Below, piece after piece: positions 9,115-17,289 of a stretch of DNA of 64,000 bases. The notes beneath the pieces were generated by a model, which worked only from the letters and a program-made list of their open reading frames with translations, had not been told where the DNA came from and did not search any database. Source of the stretch: Pseudomonas antarctica (GTDB lineage: Bacteria; Pseudomonadota; Gammaproteobacteria; Pseudomonadales; Pseudomonadaceae). Made by a program: the position numbers and the translations under genes. The DNA is taken from positions 868,001-932,000 of the forward strand of contig NZ_CP015600.1 in assembly GCF_001647715.1 (NCBI RefSeq). Reading direction: 5' to 3'. Each line of letters starts with the position of its first letter. Position 1 is the stretch's first letter.

Positions 9115-9314
9115 CGTTCCAGTGACACTGTCTGATAGTCCGCGCGTTCGCCTGACGGGCCAGGGGCCACACGCATCTGCGGCGGCCACCAGACTACCAG
9201 CGTGTCAGCACTCGATTGCGGGCGTGTGCAGGAATCGCCTTTGCAGGTGGGCGTACAGCCGGCGACGAGCAGTGCCACACCGATCAGGGTGGCGTACAAG
9301 AGTCCGTGTTTCAT
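9111..9314 (-). CDS. hrpT: HrpT-like outer-membrane lipoprotein (secretin pilotin)
   Basis: This 67-residue protein has a signal peptide ending in the lipobox LVAGC, so Cys20 is the predicted lipidated residue. In P. syringae HrpT is the small lipoprotein needed for outer-membrane insertion of the HrcC secretin, and the gene directly follows hrcC here too, overlapping it by 4 nt. The mature part is short and contains two more cysteines close to the N-terminus. The function is inferred from synteny. Confidence 0.85.
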   Translation of the reverse strand: MKHGLLYATLIGVALLVAGCTPTCKGDSCTRPQSSADTLVVWWPPQMRVAPGPSGERADYQTVSLER

Positions 9315-11452
9315 GGCGTAGTCTTCTGGGTTGGGGTGAGGAGGGAAGGGCGGGTCACGCCAATGTGTTCATCCTTCACGACGGGACGCATGGCGATGAA
9401 CACTTCGGCTTCCTCACCCGGTTTGAGCCAGGCGCGCGGCCAGACACTGACCGCCAGGGTCTGCGAGTTGCTGCATTCATTTTCATCGATACGCACATTG
9501 CGTTTGATCTGGTTGCGCAGCACCACCACCGCCACGTTGAATTGTGGGCCGGCGTACCATTGGCTGCGTTCAGTGTTGAGTGCCAACACATCGCGAGTGG
9601 TGCACAAGGTGTTCAAACCCAGGGGCATCGGCCCGGCCTTGAAGCCATCAGGCACTTGCCCGCTGACGAGACGCGCCAGGGTACCGGTGATCTCGCTGCG
9701 CTTGATCTCTGGCTGGTGGGGAGAAAGGCGGCGGGCCAAGGGTTTGAGGGCGGCTTGCAATTCAGCCTGGTCCTCTTGGGGCAAGTAGCGTGAAGGGTCG
9801 GCCTGATCGCCGATGACCCGTGGGGTCAGGATGAACAGGCGTTCGCGACGATTATTCAGGCGCTCAGTCGAGGAGAACAACGCCTTGCCCAGCAACGGGA
9901 TATCTCCCAGCAGTGGCACCTTGCTGCGCTTGTCTGTGTTGTTCGTGACGTGGAACCCACCGACCACCAACGAGCGTTTTTCCGCCATCACCGCTTGGGT
10001 GCTGACCTTGCCTCGGCGTACATCGAGGTCTTTGATCGAGGGGTTGGACTCATCGAAATTGCCGTCTTCAATATCCACCACCAAGTGGATCTGATGGCTG
10101 CCGCGGCTGGTGATGACCCGGGGTACTACCTGAAAACTGGTACCGACGGTGACCGGCAAAATGGTTGCGTTCTCTGTACCCGCCTCCAGGAATCGCGTGC
10201 GGTTGAAGTCGATGACCGCCGGCTGGTTTTCCAGGGTGAGTACCGAGGGGTTGGAGACCAGGGTTGCCAGGCCTCGGACCTCCAAGGCGCGTACGGCTGC
10301 GATGAAACTGTCACGGTTGGCAATGGCCAACTGTGAGGTGGTGCCGGGCGCTACGCTGGCGCCGCCACGGAAACGGCTGTTTTGAAAGCCCCAGGTGACC
10401 CCGAATTCGTTCAGTTGCGTGCGCTCGATATCAAGGATGATTGCGTCGATCTCCACCAGTTTGCGCGCGACGTCGAGTTGGGTGATCAACTCGCGGTACA
10501 TCGCCTGGCGCTCCGGCAGGTCGTAAATCAGTACCGCGTTGTTACGCACGTCGGCCTCGACACGGATGCGACTGGTTGCCCGTGAGGCGCGCGGGGTGAG
10601 CGATGCGCCGGTCGCCAACTCCCCGCTGTTCGCTGACGTGCCGAGCATTTGCTCCAATAGCGGGTTACTCAGCCGGGGGACGTTCGGCGTCACCATGGCG
10701 TTTTGCGACTGGGCGCCGGGGGGCTGGCTCGCGCTTGAGAGTGCGGAGGGCGTGCGCGGTTCCAGCAACCCGCGCAGCATGGTGGCGATGCCCGGGATGG
10801 TCAGTTTTTCACCGCGATAATCCACCACGCGGTCGGTCGCGTTGGCGAACTTCAGCGGATAACTCAGTACGCTCTGTTTTTCATCCGGTGTGCGGCGCTG
10901 GCTGCTGAATTGTTTGATCTGCTCGATATAGCGCTTGGGGCCCGAGACCAGCACCACGCCGTCTTCTGGCAGCTCGCCCCAGCCGAAGCGGCTATCGAGC
11001 AGGCCGATATCGGTCAGGGCTTGCTTGAGATCGGAGAGGGTCTCGGAGGAAACTTCCAGTCGCGCCGACTCTTGCTGGTCCAGCGTGCTGATGTACAGGG
11101 TGTTGTTGTACATGTACCACTGGAAGCGGTGCTCAACGCCCAGCCTGTCGAGCAATGACTGGGGAGTGTTGGCGCGTATCTTGCCATTGACGATGCCTTC
11201 CAGCAGGCCTTCGACCTGTAGCTGAATGCCAAAGGTTTGCGCGAAATCTTCCAGCACTTCCCGCAGGGGCTTGTGCTGCGCCTCATAGGCGTAGGCCGTG
11301 TTTTTCCATTCGGGCGGAATGGCGGCCAGGGTGCTTTCCAACGGCGCCAGCAACCAGGGCAGCAGCATCAGGCTGCGCCAGTGACTACTTTTGGTCGCGC
11401 ACGCAGACGAGTCGGCGCACAAACCAATGCGTTTGTGGGGCTTGTTGTACAT
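9311..11452 (-). CDS. hrcC: Type III secretion outer-membrane secretin HrcC (SctC)
   Basis: This 713-residue secretin forms the outer-membrane ring of the injectisome. A basic N-terminus and hydrophobic segment ending near LAAIPPEW act as an export signal. N-domains follow (about 45-330), then the secretin homology domain (about 330-600) with VEIDAIILDIERTQL and the C-terminal signature VPLLGDIPLLGKALFS. The last 100 or so residues form an S-like extension. There is no lipobox, consistent with a separate pilotin (hrpT) downstream. It is followed by hrpT with a 4-nt overlap and preceded by hrpG. Confidence 0.97.
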   Translation of the reverse strand: MYNKPHKRIGLCADSSACATKSSHWRSLMLLPWLLAPLESTLAAIPPEWKNTAYAYEAQHKPLREVLEDFAQTFGIQLQVEGLLEGIVNGKIRANTPQSLLDRLGVEHRFQWYMYNNTLYISTLDQQESARLEVSSETLSDLKQALTDIGLLDSRFGWGELPEDGVVLVSGPKRYIEQIKQFSSQRRTPDEKQSVLSYPLKFANATDRVVDYRGEKLTIPGIATMLRGLLEPRTPSALSSASQPPGAQSQNAMVTPNVPRLSNPLLEQMLGTSANSGELATGASLTPRASRATSRIRVEADVRNNAVLIYDLPERQAMYRELITQLDVARKLVEIDAIILDIERTQLNEFGVTWGFQNSRFRGGASVAPGTTSQLAIANRDSFIAAVRALEVRGLATLVSNPSVLTLENQPAVIDFNRTRFLEAGTENATILPVTVGTSFQVVPRVITSRGSHQIHLVVDIEDGNFDESNPSIKDLDVRRGKVSTQAVMAEKRSLVVGGFHVTNNTDKRSKVPLLGDIPLLGKALFSSTERLNNRRERLFILTPRVIGDQADPSRYLPQEDQAELQAALKPLARRLSPHQPEIKRSEITGTLARLVSGQVPDGFKAGPMPLGLNTLCTTRDVLALNTERSQWYAGPQFNVAVVVLRNQIKRNVRIDENECSNSQTLAVSVWPRAWLKPGEEAEVFIAMRPVVKDEHIGVTRPSLLTPTQKTTP

Positions 11453-11466
11453 GGAGGGTTCTCTGA

Positions 11467-11865
11467 TTAATGCGCCAGCGAGCGTAGCGACAAAGAGGGG
11501 CGCGGGAGTGCCGGCCGAAGTTGGCGCGCGATCATCGCGCGCCAGGCGTCACGTTGGTTGAGAAGGTTTTCGACGCCGCTCAAGACGTGCTTGTCATCCA
11601 GATCATCCGGTAGGGGCAGGCACTGGACCAGCCACAGCGCGCCACTGTCCGGCGCTTGCGCCAGGGCGCCCTGGAAGTGGTTCAGGCTGGGTTCACCTGG
11701 CCGCATCCAGGTTTCCAGTTGCGCGTTATCGGGCCTGTGCAGCGTCAGTTGGACACCTAATCGCAGTGTGCCCGACAGGCGTTGCAGGGTAATTGCGTGG
11801 CCGTCTTCAAACAGGGTGAGTGAGTCTTCACGACCCCGCGCCCAGTGGATGATCAGGGCGTTCAA
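11467..11865 (-). CDS. hrpG: HrpG-like secretion chaperone / HrpV antagonist
   Basis: This soluble protein of about 132 residues occupies the hrpG position between hrpF and hrcC. In P. syringae HrpG binds HrpV and frees HrpS; it resembles class III chaperones. I place the start at a TTG at 11865, one base after the hrpF stop, giving a product beginning LNALIIHWARG. A longer frame to 11913 would overlap hrpF by 47 nt. No strong ribosome site distinguishes them, so the start is uncertain. The family call rests on position. Confidence 0.72.
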   Translation of the reverse strand: MNALIIHWARGREDSLTLFEDGHAITLQRLSGTLRLGVQLTLHRPDNAQLETWMRPGEPSLNHFQGALAQAPDSGALWLVQCLPLPDDLDDKHVLSGVENLLNQRDAWRAMIARQLRPALPRPSLSLRSLAH

Positions 11866-11866
11866 C

Positions 11867-12088
11867 TTACTGCACGCCGTCGAGCGCAGTTTTGAGCAGC
11901 ATGTGTTTGGCACGGATCTGTTCGTGAAAAGCCCACTTGGCGTTACGTTGCTGCAGGCCTAGTTCGAAAAGGTCGACATCGGCGTCGTCTATGTCCGGAT
12001 CCGCCATCGCCGTTTCCGCCCGATTTTTTTCAAGGTCGCTTCGTCGCAACAGTTGGCTCTTCAGGTTTGCGTAGAGTTCCATAAACAT
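11867..12088 (-). CDS. hrpF: HrpF-like small type III secretion protein
   Basis: This 73-residue acidic helical protein is the first gene of the hrcC operon, as hrpF is in P. syringae. It ends with a run of charged helix (HEQIRAKHMLLKTALDGVQ). HrpF is thought to act as a co-chaperone for pilus subunits, in the manner of PscE. The start at 12088 (MFMEL) or the in-frame ATG at 12082 is possible. An HrpL-type promoter lies 22 nt upstream of 12088. Confidence 0.75.
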   Translation of the reverse strand: MFMELYANLKSQLLRRSDLEKNRAETAMADPDIDDADVDLFELGLQQRNAKWAFHEQIRAKHMLLKTALDGVQ

Positions 12089-12109
12089 TTACTCGTGATG
12101 TGTATGAAC

Positions 12110-12138
12110 TATGTGGCGTGCAGATCGCCACCAGTTCC
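12110..12138 (-). promoter_or_regulatory. hrp box (HrpL promoter) of the hrpF-hrcC operon
   Basis: Read leftward, the sequence is GGAACT, 16 nt, then CCACATA. The P. syringae HrpL consensus is GGAACC-N15/16-CCACNNA, so only one base of the first block differs. It lies 22 nt before the hrpF ATG, giving a very short leader. It predicts control by the ECF sigma factor HrpL, whose gene is not in the window. Confidence 0.85.
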
Positions 12139-12178
12139 ATGCGGATTAACGTTTTTTAACCCTAAGGATTGCCACGTT

Positions 12179-12778
12179 TCACCCAGGACGCTCACTTGAA
12201 AATGCGGCTTCGGTGACCAGCAATATCTTGCGCATCGAGGCCCAATCGATACGAAAGTCGCCTTCGTCTGTTTCCAGTACCAGTGTCTGCGGCCTAACCC
12301 GGTCATCCGCGCGAAGTACCCAGTGGGTGATGTCCAGCATGGCGAGCGATTGCTTCAGACTCTCCACTTCCTGCGGGTGACACAGGAGGGTTGCGGTGAC
12401 GTTAGGAAGCTGTGTGGCCATCAATCGTTTGATCAGGGCGCTGAGGCGTTGCGCGGGAGGAATGTCGTCCAGCAGGCAACACAGCGCCTGGTCGGCGATC
12501 GACGTGGCGTATCGCTCCAGGTTGTCGCACAGGACCTGGCGTTGGTGTTCCCACTCTTCGAGCTGGGCGTTGGCCCGTTGCCAGAACGCCTGGTGCGCTT
12601 GCTCAAGCAGGGCGTCGCGCTGTTCTGCTGCCTGGCTCAACACCTCATCTGCCTGGGCTTTGGCACGCTCGAGCATTTGGCTGGCTTGAGCGCTTTCCCT
12701 GAGCATTTCCTGGGTAATCAAGACAGGTGCCTGGCCGGCAGAGCTGTCGTATAAGTCAATTTTACGTCGGCATAGCAT
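12179..12778 (-). CDS. hrpE: Type III secretion ATPase regulator/stator HrpE (SctL)
   Basis: This 199-residue protein resembles SctL/FliH, the stator that anchors the HrcN ATPase to the sorting platform. A long Ala/Gln/Glu-rich coiled coil covers about residues 25-95 (AQASQMLERAKAQADEVL), followed by a compact alpha/beta C-terminal domain containing VLETDEGDFRIDWASM near residue 170. It is the last gene of the hrpA-hrpB-hrcJ-hrpD-hrpE operon. About 90 nt containing the hrpF promoter separate it from the next operon. Confidence 0.9.
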   Translation of the reverse strand: MLCRRKIDLYDSSAGQAPVLITQEMLRESAQASQMLERAKAQADEVLSQAAEQRDALLEQAHQAFWQRANAQLEEWEHQRQVLCDNLERYATSIADQALCCLLDDIPPAQRLSALIKRLMATQLPNVTATLLCHPQEVESLKQSLAMLDITHWVLRADDRVRPQTLVLETDEGDFRIDWASMRKILLVTEAAFSSERPG

Positions 12779-12793
12779 CGTGGGGCAGCTCTT

Positions 12794-13333
12794 TCAGTTT
12801 AGGAAGTCTTCGTCGCGCGTGGTCGTCACCCGCCAGACGATGGCTTGCCAGAGCGTGTCGAGCCGGCTGTGTGCGTCTTCGAGTGAGTGAGATGTTGCTT
12901 CCATTTGCTGCACCCGTGGGCGTGAAAAACGTAAGCGAAGCCGTTGCCAGATGGCAGGCGGGACCCAGGCACGCAGGAGCTGCAGTGGATCGTCCTCGGG
13001 CTGCAACAACGCTTCAGGGCTTAACGCTTTGGAGAGACGCAGGCACCACAGGTGATGGATGTCGCTTACCGTTCCGTCGAGAGGGCGATGACAGGTGTTG
13101 CCCAGCAGAGCCAGCATCTGGTTGAGTTGTTCGGTTGAGGCGAGGGCCAGCCGAAGTACGGTGGTGTGAGGCGGCGGCGGCAGGCAGGGCTCGATGCCCA
13201 GGAGCTTGCTGATCCGCGTGTGCTGGGCACGACAAAGTGCGTCCACGCTTTCCTGGTCAAGTACACGCCAATCTGCGTGCGAGGCCTCCCAGGGAAGGGC
13301 CCACCATTGGGCCCAGGCCCGTTGTTCACTCAT
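12794..13333 (-). CDS. hrpD: Type III secretion sorting-platform protein HrpD (SctK)
   Basis: This 179-residue soluble protein sits between hrcJ and hrpE, the hrpD slot. SctK proteins bridge the inner-membrane ring (HrpQ) to HrcQ. The WALPWEASH motif near the start and a tryptophan-rich helical body (VPPAIWQRLRLRFSRP) fit this poorly conserved family. The ATG at 13333 overlaps the hrcJ stop by 8 nt (ATGAGTGA); a longer frame would extend further into hrcJ. The identification is mainly by order. Confidence 0.8.
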   Translation of the reverse strand: MSEQRAWAQWWALPWEASHADWRVLDQESVDALCRAQHTRISKLLGIEPCLPPPPHTTVLRLALASTEQLNQMLALLGNTCHRPLDGTVSDIHHLWCLRLSKALSPEALLQPEDDPLQLLRAWVPPAIWQRLRLRFSRPRVQQMEATSHSLEDAHSRLDTLWQAIVWRVTTTRDEDFLN

Positions 13334-14108
13334 CGGGCAACGTTGCCCCATTGGGTGTCGCTTGCGCGCGCTTTCGGTTACGCCAGAACATTCCGCCGGC
13401 CACCGCCAGCACGCTACCGACCACTAAAAACGCTACGCAGGCGCGCAAGAACGCGACGTCGCTTTCCGGGAGAAGGAAAGGCCCGAAATAGCCCAGTCGT
13501 TGTTGCTCCGTATAGGCTGTGGACGGCACAAAAACCACTGTCAGTTTTTGTGAGTTATCCACCGCAGTCGACATGCCGGGGATGCTGCTGGCGACCATAC
13601 GGCGTACACGGGCGCGAATATTGTCGGGCTCAAGCCTTGGATCATGCTTGATAAACACCGATGCGGAGGCGGGCTGTACCGGTTCCCCTGGCGCGACACG
13701 TTCGGGCAGCACGACGTGAACGCGTGCGACGATAACGCCGTCGATGTTCGACAGGGTGGCTTCGAGCTCCTGGGACAAGGCATAGATGTAACGAGCGCGT
13801 TCCTCCAGAGGGGTGGAAATGACGCCCTCCTTGCGAAAAGTTTGCCCCATCGTGACACGTGCAACCTTGGGCAGCCCGGCGGCTTCCAGCGTACGAACCG
13901 CTCGGCTGATGTCCGAGGCGCTGACACGAACAGTCACCCCCTCTTTGGCCGGGATTTTTTGTGCGCGTATGTGTTTGTCCGCCAGTTCCGCAATGACCTC
14001 ATTGGCTTCCTGTTCGGACAGTTGACGGTGCAATTCAACACTTTCACCGCAGCCGCTCAGCATGAGTACCAGCGATAACATGAAGCCCGGGGTCAGGAGA
14101 CGGATCAT
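13326..14108 (-). CDS. hrcJ: Type III secretion inner-membrane ring lipoprotein HrcJ (SctJ)
   Basis: This 260-residue lipoprotein forms the inner-membrane ring under the secretin. The signal peptide ends in the lipobox MLSGC (lipidated Cys20). The two ring-building domains of the YscJ/FliF family follow, with signatures LSEQEANEVIAEL at about residue 29, VARVHVVLPER near 128 and a SVFIKHD strand. One membrane anchor is near residues 222-242, then a short basic tail. It overlaps hrpD by 8 nt and lies 6 nt after hrpB. Confidence 0.97.
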   Translation of the reverse strand: MIRLLTPGFMLSLVLMLSGCGESVELHRQLSEQEANEVIAELADKHIRAQKIPAKEGVTVRVSASDISRAVRTLEAAGLPKVARVTMGQTFRKEGVISTPLEERARYIYALSQELEATLSNIDGVIVARVHVVLPERVAPGEPVQPASASVFIKHDPRLEPDNIRARVRRMVASSIPGMSTAVDNSQKLTVVFVPSTAYTEQQRLGYFGPFLLPESDVAFLRACVAFLVVGSVLAVAGGMFWRNRKRAQATPNGATLPDE

Positions 14109-14114
14109 TTTTAC

Positions 14115-14480
14115 CTACTGCAGGTTGCTGATTTTTTCGAGGAATTGGGCGGTTTTACCGACGCTCTTGGTCAGCACCTGGGTGAGCAGCAGGGTGTCTG
14201 AAAGGTTGCCGGCATAGTTGGCGCTGTCCTTTTCCTTGTTACCGGTACTGTAGGCACGCAGGCCCTTGGTCAAGCCGGTGGTCGACTTGACCAGTTGATT
14301 GGATGCGTCGATCAGTAGGTTCGAGGACGGGGAGGCTGATGAAGCGGTGACGGGGCGTGCCGAACCTTCCAGCTGTGAGCTGAAAAAACTCACGTCTTCC
14401 CGGGGGAGTGTCGACTCTTGAGTGTTGGAGGGGTTCAGGGCGCCGTTGTTACCCGACATGAGGTTACGTTCTACACGCAT
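14115..14480 (-). CDS. hrpB: Type III secretion inner rod protein HrpB (SctI)
   Basis: This 121-residue protein fits the inner-rod subunit that polymerizes between the export gate and the pilus. It has a Ser/Thr-rich N-terminal half and an amphipathic C-terminal helix (LLLTQVLTKSVGKTAQFLEK), the part that packs in rods. The ATG at 14480 is supported by GAAGG 6 nt upstream; an internal ATG at 14459 has no clear site. It follows the hrpA candidate and precedes hrcJ, as in P. syringae without hrpZ. Confidence 0.85.
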   Translation of the reverse strand: MRVERNLMSGNNGALNPSNTQESTLPREDVSFFSSQLEGSARPVTASSASPSSNLLIDASNQLVKSTTGLTKGLRAYSTGNKEKDSANYAGNLSDTLLLTQVLTKSVGKTAQFLEKISNLQ

Positions 14481-14508
14481 AGAGGGCCTTCACGAGTGAT
14501 GGAAGAAG

Positions 14509-14534
14509 CCTCTCCTGCCGACAGGCAGGAGAGG
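14509..14534 (-). other. Strong RNA hairpin between hrpA candidate and hrpB
   Basis: A perfect 11-bp inverted repeat (CCTCTCCTGCC / GGCAGGAGAGG) with a 4-nt loop lies 8 nt after the pilin-candidate stop. No T run follows on the transcribed strand, so it is unlikely to be a full terminator. It is more like a partial attenuator or 3' stabilizer that raises the first cistron over the rest. An equivalent arrangement is expected for highly expressed pilin genes. Confidence 0.75.
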
Positions 14535-14542
14535 TTAGCGAG

Positions 14543-14722
14543 TTATCGCACTGCTTCAGCGTTCTTTTTGGCCTCGTTCGTTTCGTAAACCTTGTTGCTT
14601 CGCTCGAAGGATTTACGTTGCATTTGGTCGCGCTGCTCTTCCAAGTCCTCGTTCTTCCCGTTACCGCCGATAAGCGAGCCGCTGAGAGACTGGAGAAGTG
14701 AGGAAATACTGCTGATATCCAT
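14543..14722 (-). CDS. Candidate short Hrp pilin subunit (HrpA position)
   Basis: This 59-residue frame starts at an ATG preceded by GGAG 8 nt upstream. The product begins MDISSISSLLQSLSGSLIGG and continues as a charged, Gln/Glu/Lys-rich helix to NAEAVR. It contains no Cys, Trp, Pro or His, like known Hrp pilins. It is the first cistron after an hrp box and directly precedes hrpB, the place of hrpA in other group I Hrp clusters. It is much shorter than the roughly 110-residue P. syringae HrpA, nearer to enterobacterial Hrp pilins or needle subunits. I recognize no direct homologue from sequence, so the pilin role is inference from context and composition. Confidence 0.7.
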   Translation of the reverse strand: MDISSISSLLQSLSGSLIGGNGKNEDLEEQRDQMQRKSFERSNKVYETNEAKKNAEAVR

Positions 14723-14817
14723 GTTGATGACTCCGTTGTTGGTGTATGAGAGATTAATGTTCAGCCAAGCTTTTCTCTGCGCAGAATGCAGACACTGAGA
14801 ACTCTTGGCACTTTAAC

Positions 14818-14846
14818 TGTGTGGCCCCTACCAACAAAAGCGTTCC
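14818..14846 (-). promoter_or_regulatory. hrp box (HrpL promoter) of the hrpA-hrpE operon
   Basis: Read leftward: GGAACG, 16 nt, CCACACA. It matches GGAACC-N15/16-CCACNNA except for one base. It lies about 96 nt upstream of the pilin-candidate start and downstream of hrpS, so the operon hrpA(candidate)-hrpB-hrcJ-hrpD-hrpE should be HrpL dependent with a leader of some 90 nt. Confidence 0.88.
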
Positions 14847-14904
14847 AAATATTTCATCTGTGGATATTTAAAGTTGTATTTCTTTGCTGTGGCAGCGACT
14901 GACA

Positions 14905-15828
14905 TCAATTCAGTGATATATCCAATTGTTTCATCCTGTAGTAGAGCGTGCGTTTGGCGATGCGCAGTTCAACCGCCACCTCCTCTACGTTATGCGCATG
15001 ACGGCGCAGCGACTCTTCAATCAGTATTTTCTCTATTTGTTGTAAGCGGTCTTTCAAGTTCAGTGGTGTTTCCTGGGCTTCCACCGCCGGCACTGTGAGC
15101 GGTGGCAGCCCCAGTACAAAGCGTTTGGCCGTAGAGCGCAGTTCGCGCACGTTGCCCAGCCAGGTGTGACATAGCAGTTGTTGAAGCAATTCATTGGAGG
15201 CGAGAGGGGCGGCGTAGTTGAAGTTATCGGCCTCCTGTCGAACCATGTCGAGGAACAAGGGCACAATCCGCTCGTGCCGTTCTCGCAGGGGGGAGAGCTT
15301 GATGTTGACGACATTCAGGCGGAAGTACAGGTCACGCCTGAATGTGCCTTGTTCGACCATCTCATGCAGTGACTGCTGGGCGGAGGCGATGACGCGCATG
15401 TTCACAGGGATGAAGCGGGTTGACCCCAGGCGCTCCACACCGCGGGCTTCCAGCACACGCAGCAGTTTGGCTTGCAGCGAGAGCGGCATGCTGTCGATTT
15501 CATCCAGGTACAGCGTGCCCAGGTGTGCGGTCTCGATAAAACCGGCCCGTGACTGCACTGCACCGGTATAGGCGCCGCTGTTGACACCGAAGAGCTGGCT
15601 CTCCGCGAGGCTTTCCGGGATGGCGGCGCAGTTGACGGCAACGAAGTTGCCGCGTCGGCCGGACAGGCGATGTATCCGTTGCGCCAAGGTATCTTTACCG
15701 GTACCGGTTTCCCCCAGTAACAAGATGTCAACATTGAGTGCGGCAGTCGTATTGAGTGTGCTTTCAATATCTACGTCCTCAATGAATGGGGCGTCTAGTT
15801 CACTTTCCTTTTGGTAGGCGGCCGACAT
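14905..15828 (-). CDS. hrpS: HrpS/HrpR-like sigma-54 enhancer-binding protein
   Basis: This 307-residue bacterial enhancer-binding protein has an AAA+ domain directly at the N-terminus and no receiver domain, as in HrpR/HrpS. Walker A is GETGTGKDT, the sigma-54 contact loop reads GAYTGA (Tyr in place of the usual Phe), Walker B is LYLDEID, and an R-finger region follows. A FIS-type helix-turn-helix is at the C-terminus (VEEVAVELRIAKRTLYYRM). In P. syringae HrpR-HrpS drive hrpL from a sigma-54 promoter. Only one such gene is here, as in enterobacterial Hrp systems. It lies upstream of the hrpA operon in the same direction. Confidence 0.93.
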   Translation of the reverse strand: MSAAYQKESELDAPFIEDVDIESTLNTTAALNVDILLLGETGTGKDTLAQRIHRLSGRRGNFVAVNCAAIPESLAESQLFGVNSGAYTGAVQSRAGFIETAHLGTLYLDEIDSMPLSLQAKLLRVLEARGVERLGSTRFIPVNMRVIASAQQSLHEMVEQGTFRRDLYFRLNVVNIKLSPLRERHERIVPLFLDMVRQEADNFNYAAPLASNELLQQLLCHTWLGNVRELRSTAKRFVLGLPPLTVPAVEAQETPLNLKDRLQQIEKILIEESLRRHAHNVEEVAVELRIAKRTLYYRMKQLDISLN

Positions 15829-16110
15829 TTTGCTATCACTTCACTATGAGTAGAGCGGTATTCAACGGGGGGCGCAGTAAACCGTAATTTATCCGGGGTG
15901 TCACTGTTCTTTAAGTAGGAAAACGTCTCGGGTTGTATTGAGGTTTTGAGGCGGACACTGCAAAAAGGTTAGTTCAAGTGTCGGAGTCGGAAAGTGCCAG
16001 GTTTATTCGTAGGATTAAACTTAAAGTTCGGTAGATTAGATGAGGTTGTTTTGCTGGGTTAAAGACGTGAAGGCCTATATCACGTTACGGCGGTGCCAAA
16101 CAGCAGCCAC
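15829..16110. other. Intergenic region upstream of hrpS
   Basis: About 280 nt, less GC-rich than its surroundings, separates hrpS from the ychF terminator. It should contain the hrpS promoter and leader. I see no hrp box, no convincing sigma-70 pair and no reading frame with a believable ribosome site. It marks the edge between the type III cluster and the housekeeping genes. Confidence 0.5.
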
Positions 16111-16140
16111 AAAAAAGCCGATGCAGTGCATCGGCTTTTT
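16111..16140 (-). terminator. Terminator after ychF
   Basis: A near-perfect palindrome AAAAAGCCGATGCA/TGCATCGGCTTTTT lies 28 nt beyond the ychF stop. T runs on both strands mean it can work in both directions, ending ychF transcripts leftward. Confidence 0.88.
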
Positions 16141-16167
16141 GTTTGCGACGAACGCCGCAGGTAACGC

Positions 16168-17268
16168 TTACACGTTGAAACGGAAGTGCATCACGTCGCC
16201 ATCCTTGACGATGTATTCCTTGCCTTCCAGGCGCCATTTACCGGCTTCCTTGGTACCGGCTTCACCCTTGTACTGGATGAAGTCGTTATAGGCGATGACT
16301 TCGGCGCGGATGAAGCCTTTTTCGAAGTCGGTGTGGATCACGCCAGCGGCCTGTGGTGCAGTGGCACCGACTTTGACGGTCCACGCGCGGACTTCTTCGA
16401 CACCGGCAGTGAAGTAAGTCTGCAGGTGCAGCATTTCGTAGCCCGCACGGATTACACGGTTCAAGCCAGGTTCTTCCAGGCCGAGGGCCTCGAGGAACAT
16501 GTCTTTCTCTTCGCCGTCATCCAGCTCGGCAATTTCTGCTTCGATCTTGTTGCACACCGGAACAACGATGGCGCCTTCTTCGTCGGCAATAGCCTTGACC
16601 ACGTCGAGCAGCGGGTTGTTCTCGAAGCCGTCTTCAGCAACGTTGGCGATGTACATCACCGGCTTGGTGGTCAGCAGATGGAAGCCTTTGATCACCGCTT
16701 TTTCGTCGGCATTCATGCTCTTCATCAGGCTGCGCGCTGGTTTGCCCAAGGTGAAGTGAGCGATCAGTTGCTCCAGCAGGCCTTTCTGGACCACTGCGTC
16801 CTTGTCGCCGCCCTTGGCGTTACGCGCGACTTTCTGCAGTTGCTTTTCGCAGCTGTCGAGGTCGGCGAAGATCAGTTCCAGGTCGATGATCTCGATGTCG
16901 CGTTTCGGGTCGACACTGTTGGAGACGTGAATCACGTTCTCGTCTTCAAAGCAGCGGACCACGTGGGCGATGGCATCGGTTTCCCGGATGTTGGCCAGGA
17001 ACTTGTTGCCCAGACCCTCACCTTTCGACGCGCCGGCCACCAGGCCCGCGATGTCGACGAATTCCATGGTGGTCGGCAGGATGCGCTTGGGATTGACGAT
17101 GGCCGCCAGCGCTTGCAGGCGCGGGTCCGGCATGGCCACGATGCCGCTGTTGGGTTCGATGGTGCAGAAGGGGAAGTTCTCCGCCGCAATACCGGACTTG
17201 GTCAAGGCGTTGAACAGGGTGGATTTGCCGACGTTGGGCAGGCCGACGATGCCGCAATTGAATCCCAT
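16168..17268 (-). CDS. ychF: Redox-regulated ATPase/GTPase YchF (EngD)
   Basis: This 366-residue Obg-family P-loop protein prefers ATP and associates with ribosomes; it modulates oxidative stress responses. The G1 loop GLPNVGKST is at residues 8-16, G3 is near DIAGLV, and the C-terminal TGS-like domain ends in [13 protein letters not shown]. Length is normal for the family. It lies 21 nt downstream of pth, the usual pth-ychF pairing. Confidence 0.98.
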   Translation of the reverse strand: MGFNCGIVGLPNVGKSTLFNALTKSGIAAENFPFCTIEPNSGIVAMPDPRLQALAAIVNPKRILPTTMEFVDIAGLVAGASKGEGLGNKFLANIRETDAIAHVVRCFEDENVIHVSNSVDPKRDIEIIDLELIFADLDSCEKQLQKVARNAKGGDKDAVVQKGLLEQLIAHFTLGKPARSLMKSMNADEKAVIKGFHLLTTKPVMYIANVAEDGFENNPLLDVVKAIADEEGAIVVPVCNKIEAEIAELDDGEEKDMFLEALGLEEPGLNRVIRAGYEMLHLQTYFTAGVEEVRAWTVKVGATAPQAAGVIHTDFEKGFIRAEVIAYNDFIQYKGEAGTKEAGKWRLEGKEYIVKDGDVMHFRFNV

Positions 17269-17289
17269 GGTGTTTCCCCTCGGTAAGAG

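Noticed and set aside
15829..16110. Small reading frame at about 16040-16290 upstream of hrpS
   Set aside because: It runs through the ychF terminator and into ychF antisense, and it lacks a ribosome site.
16186..17286. 366-codon open frame antisense to ychF
   Set aside because: It mirrors ychF exactly in extent, and its product shows no domain.
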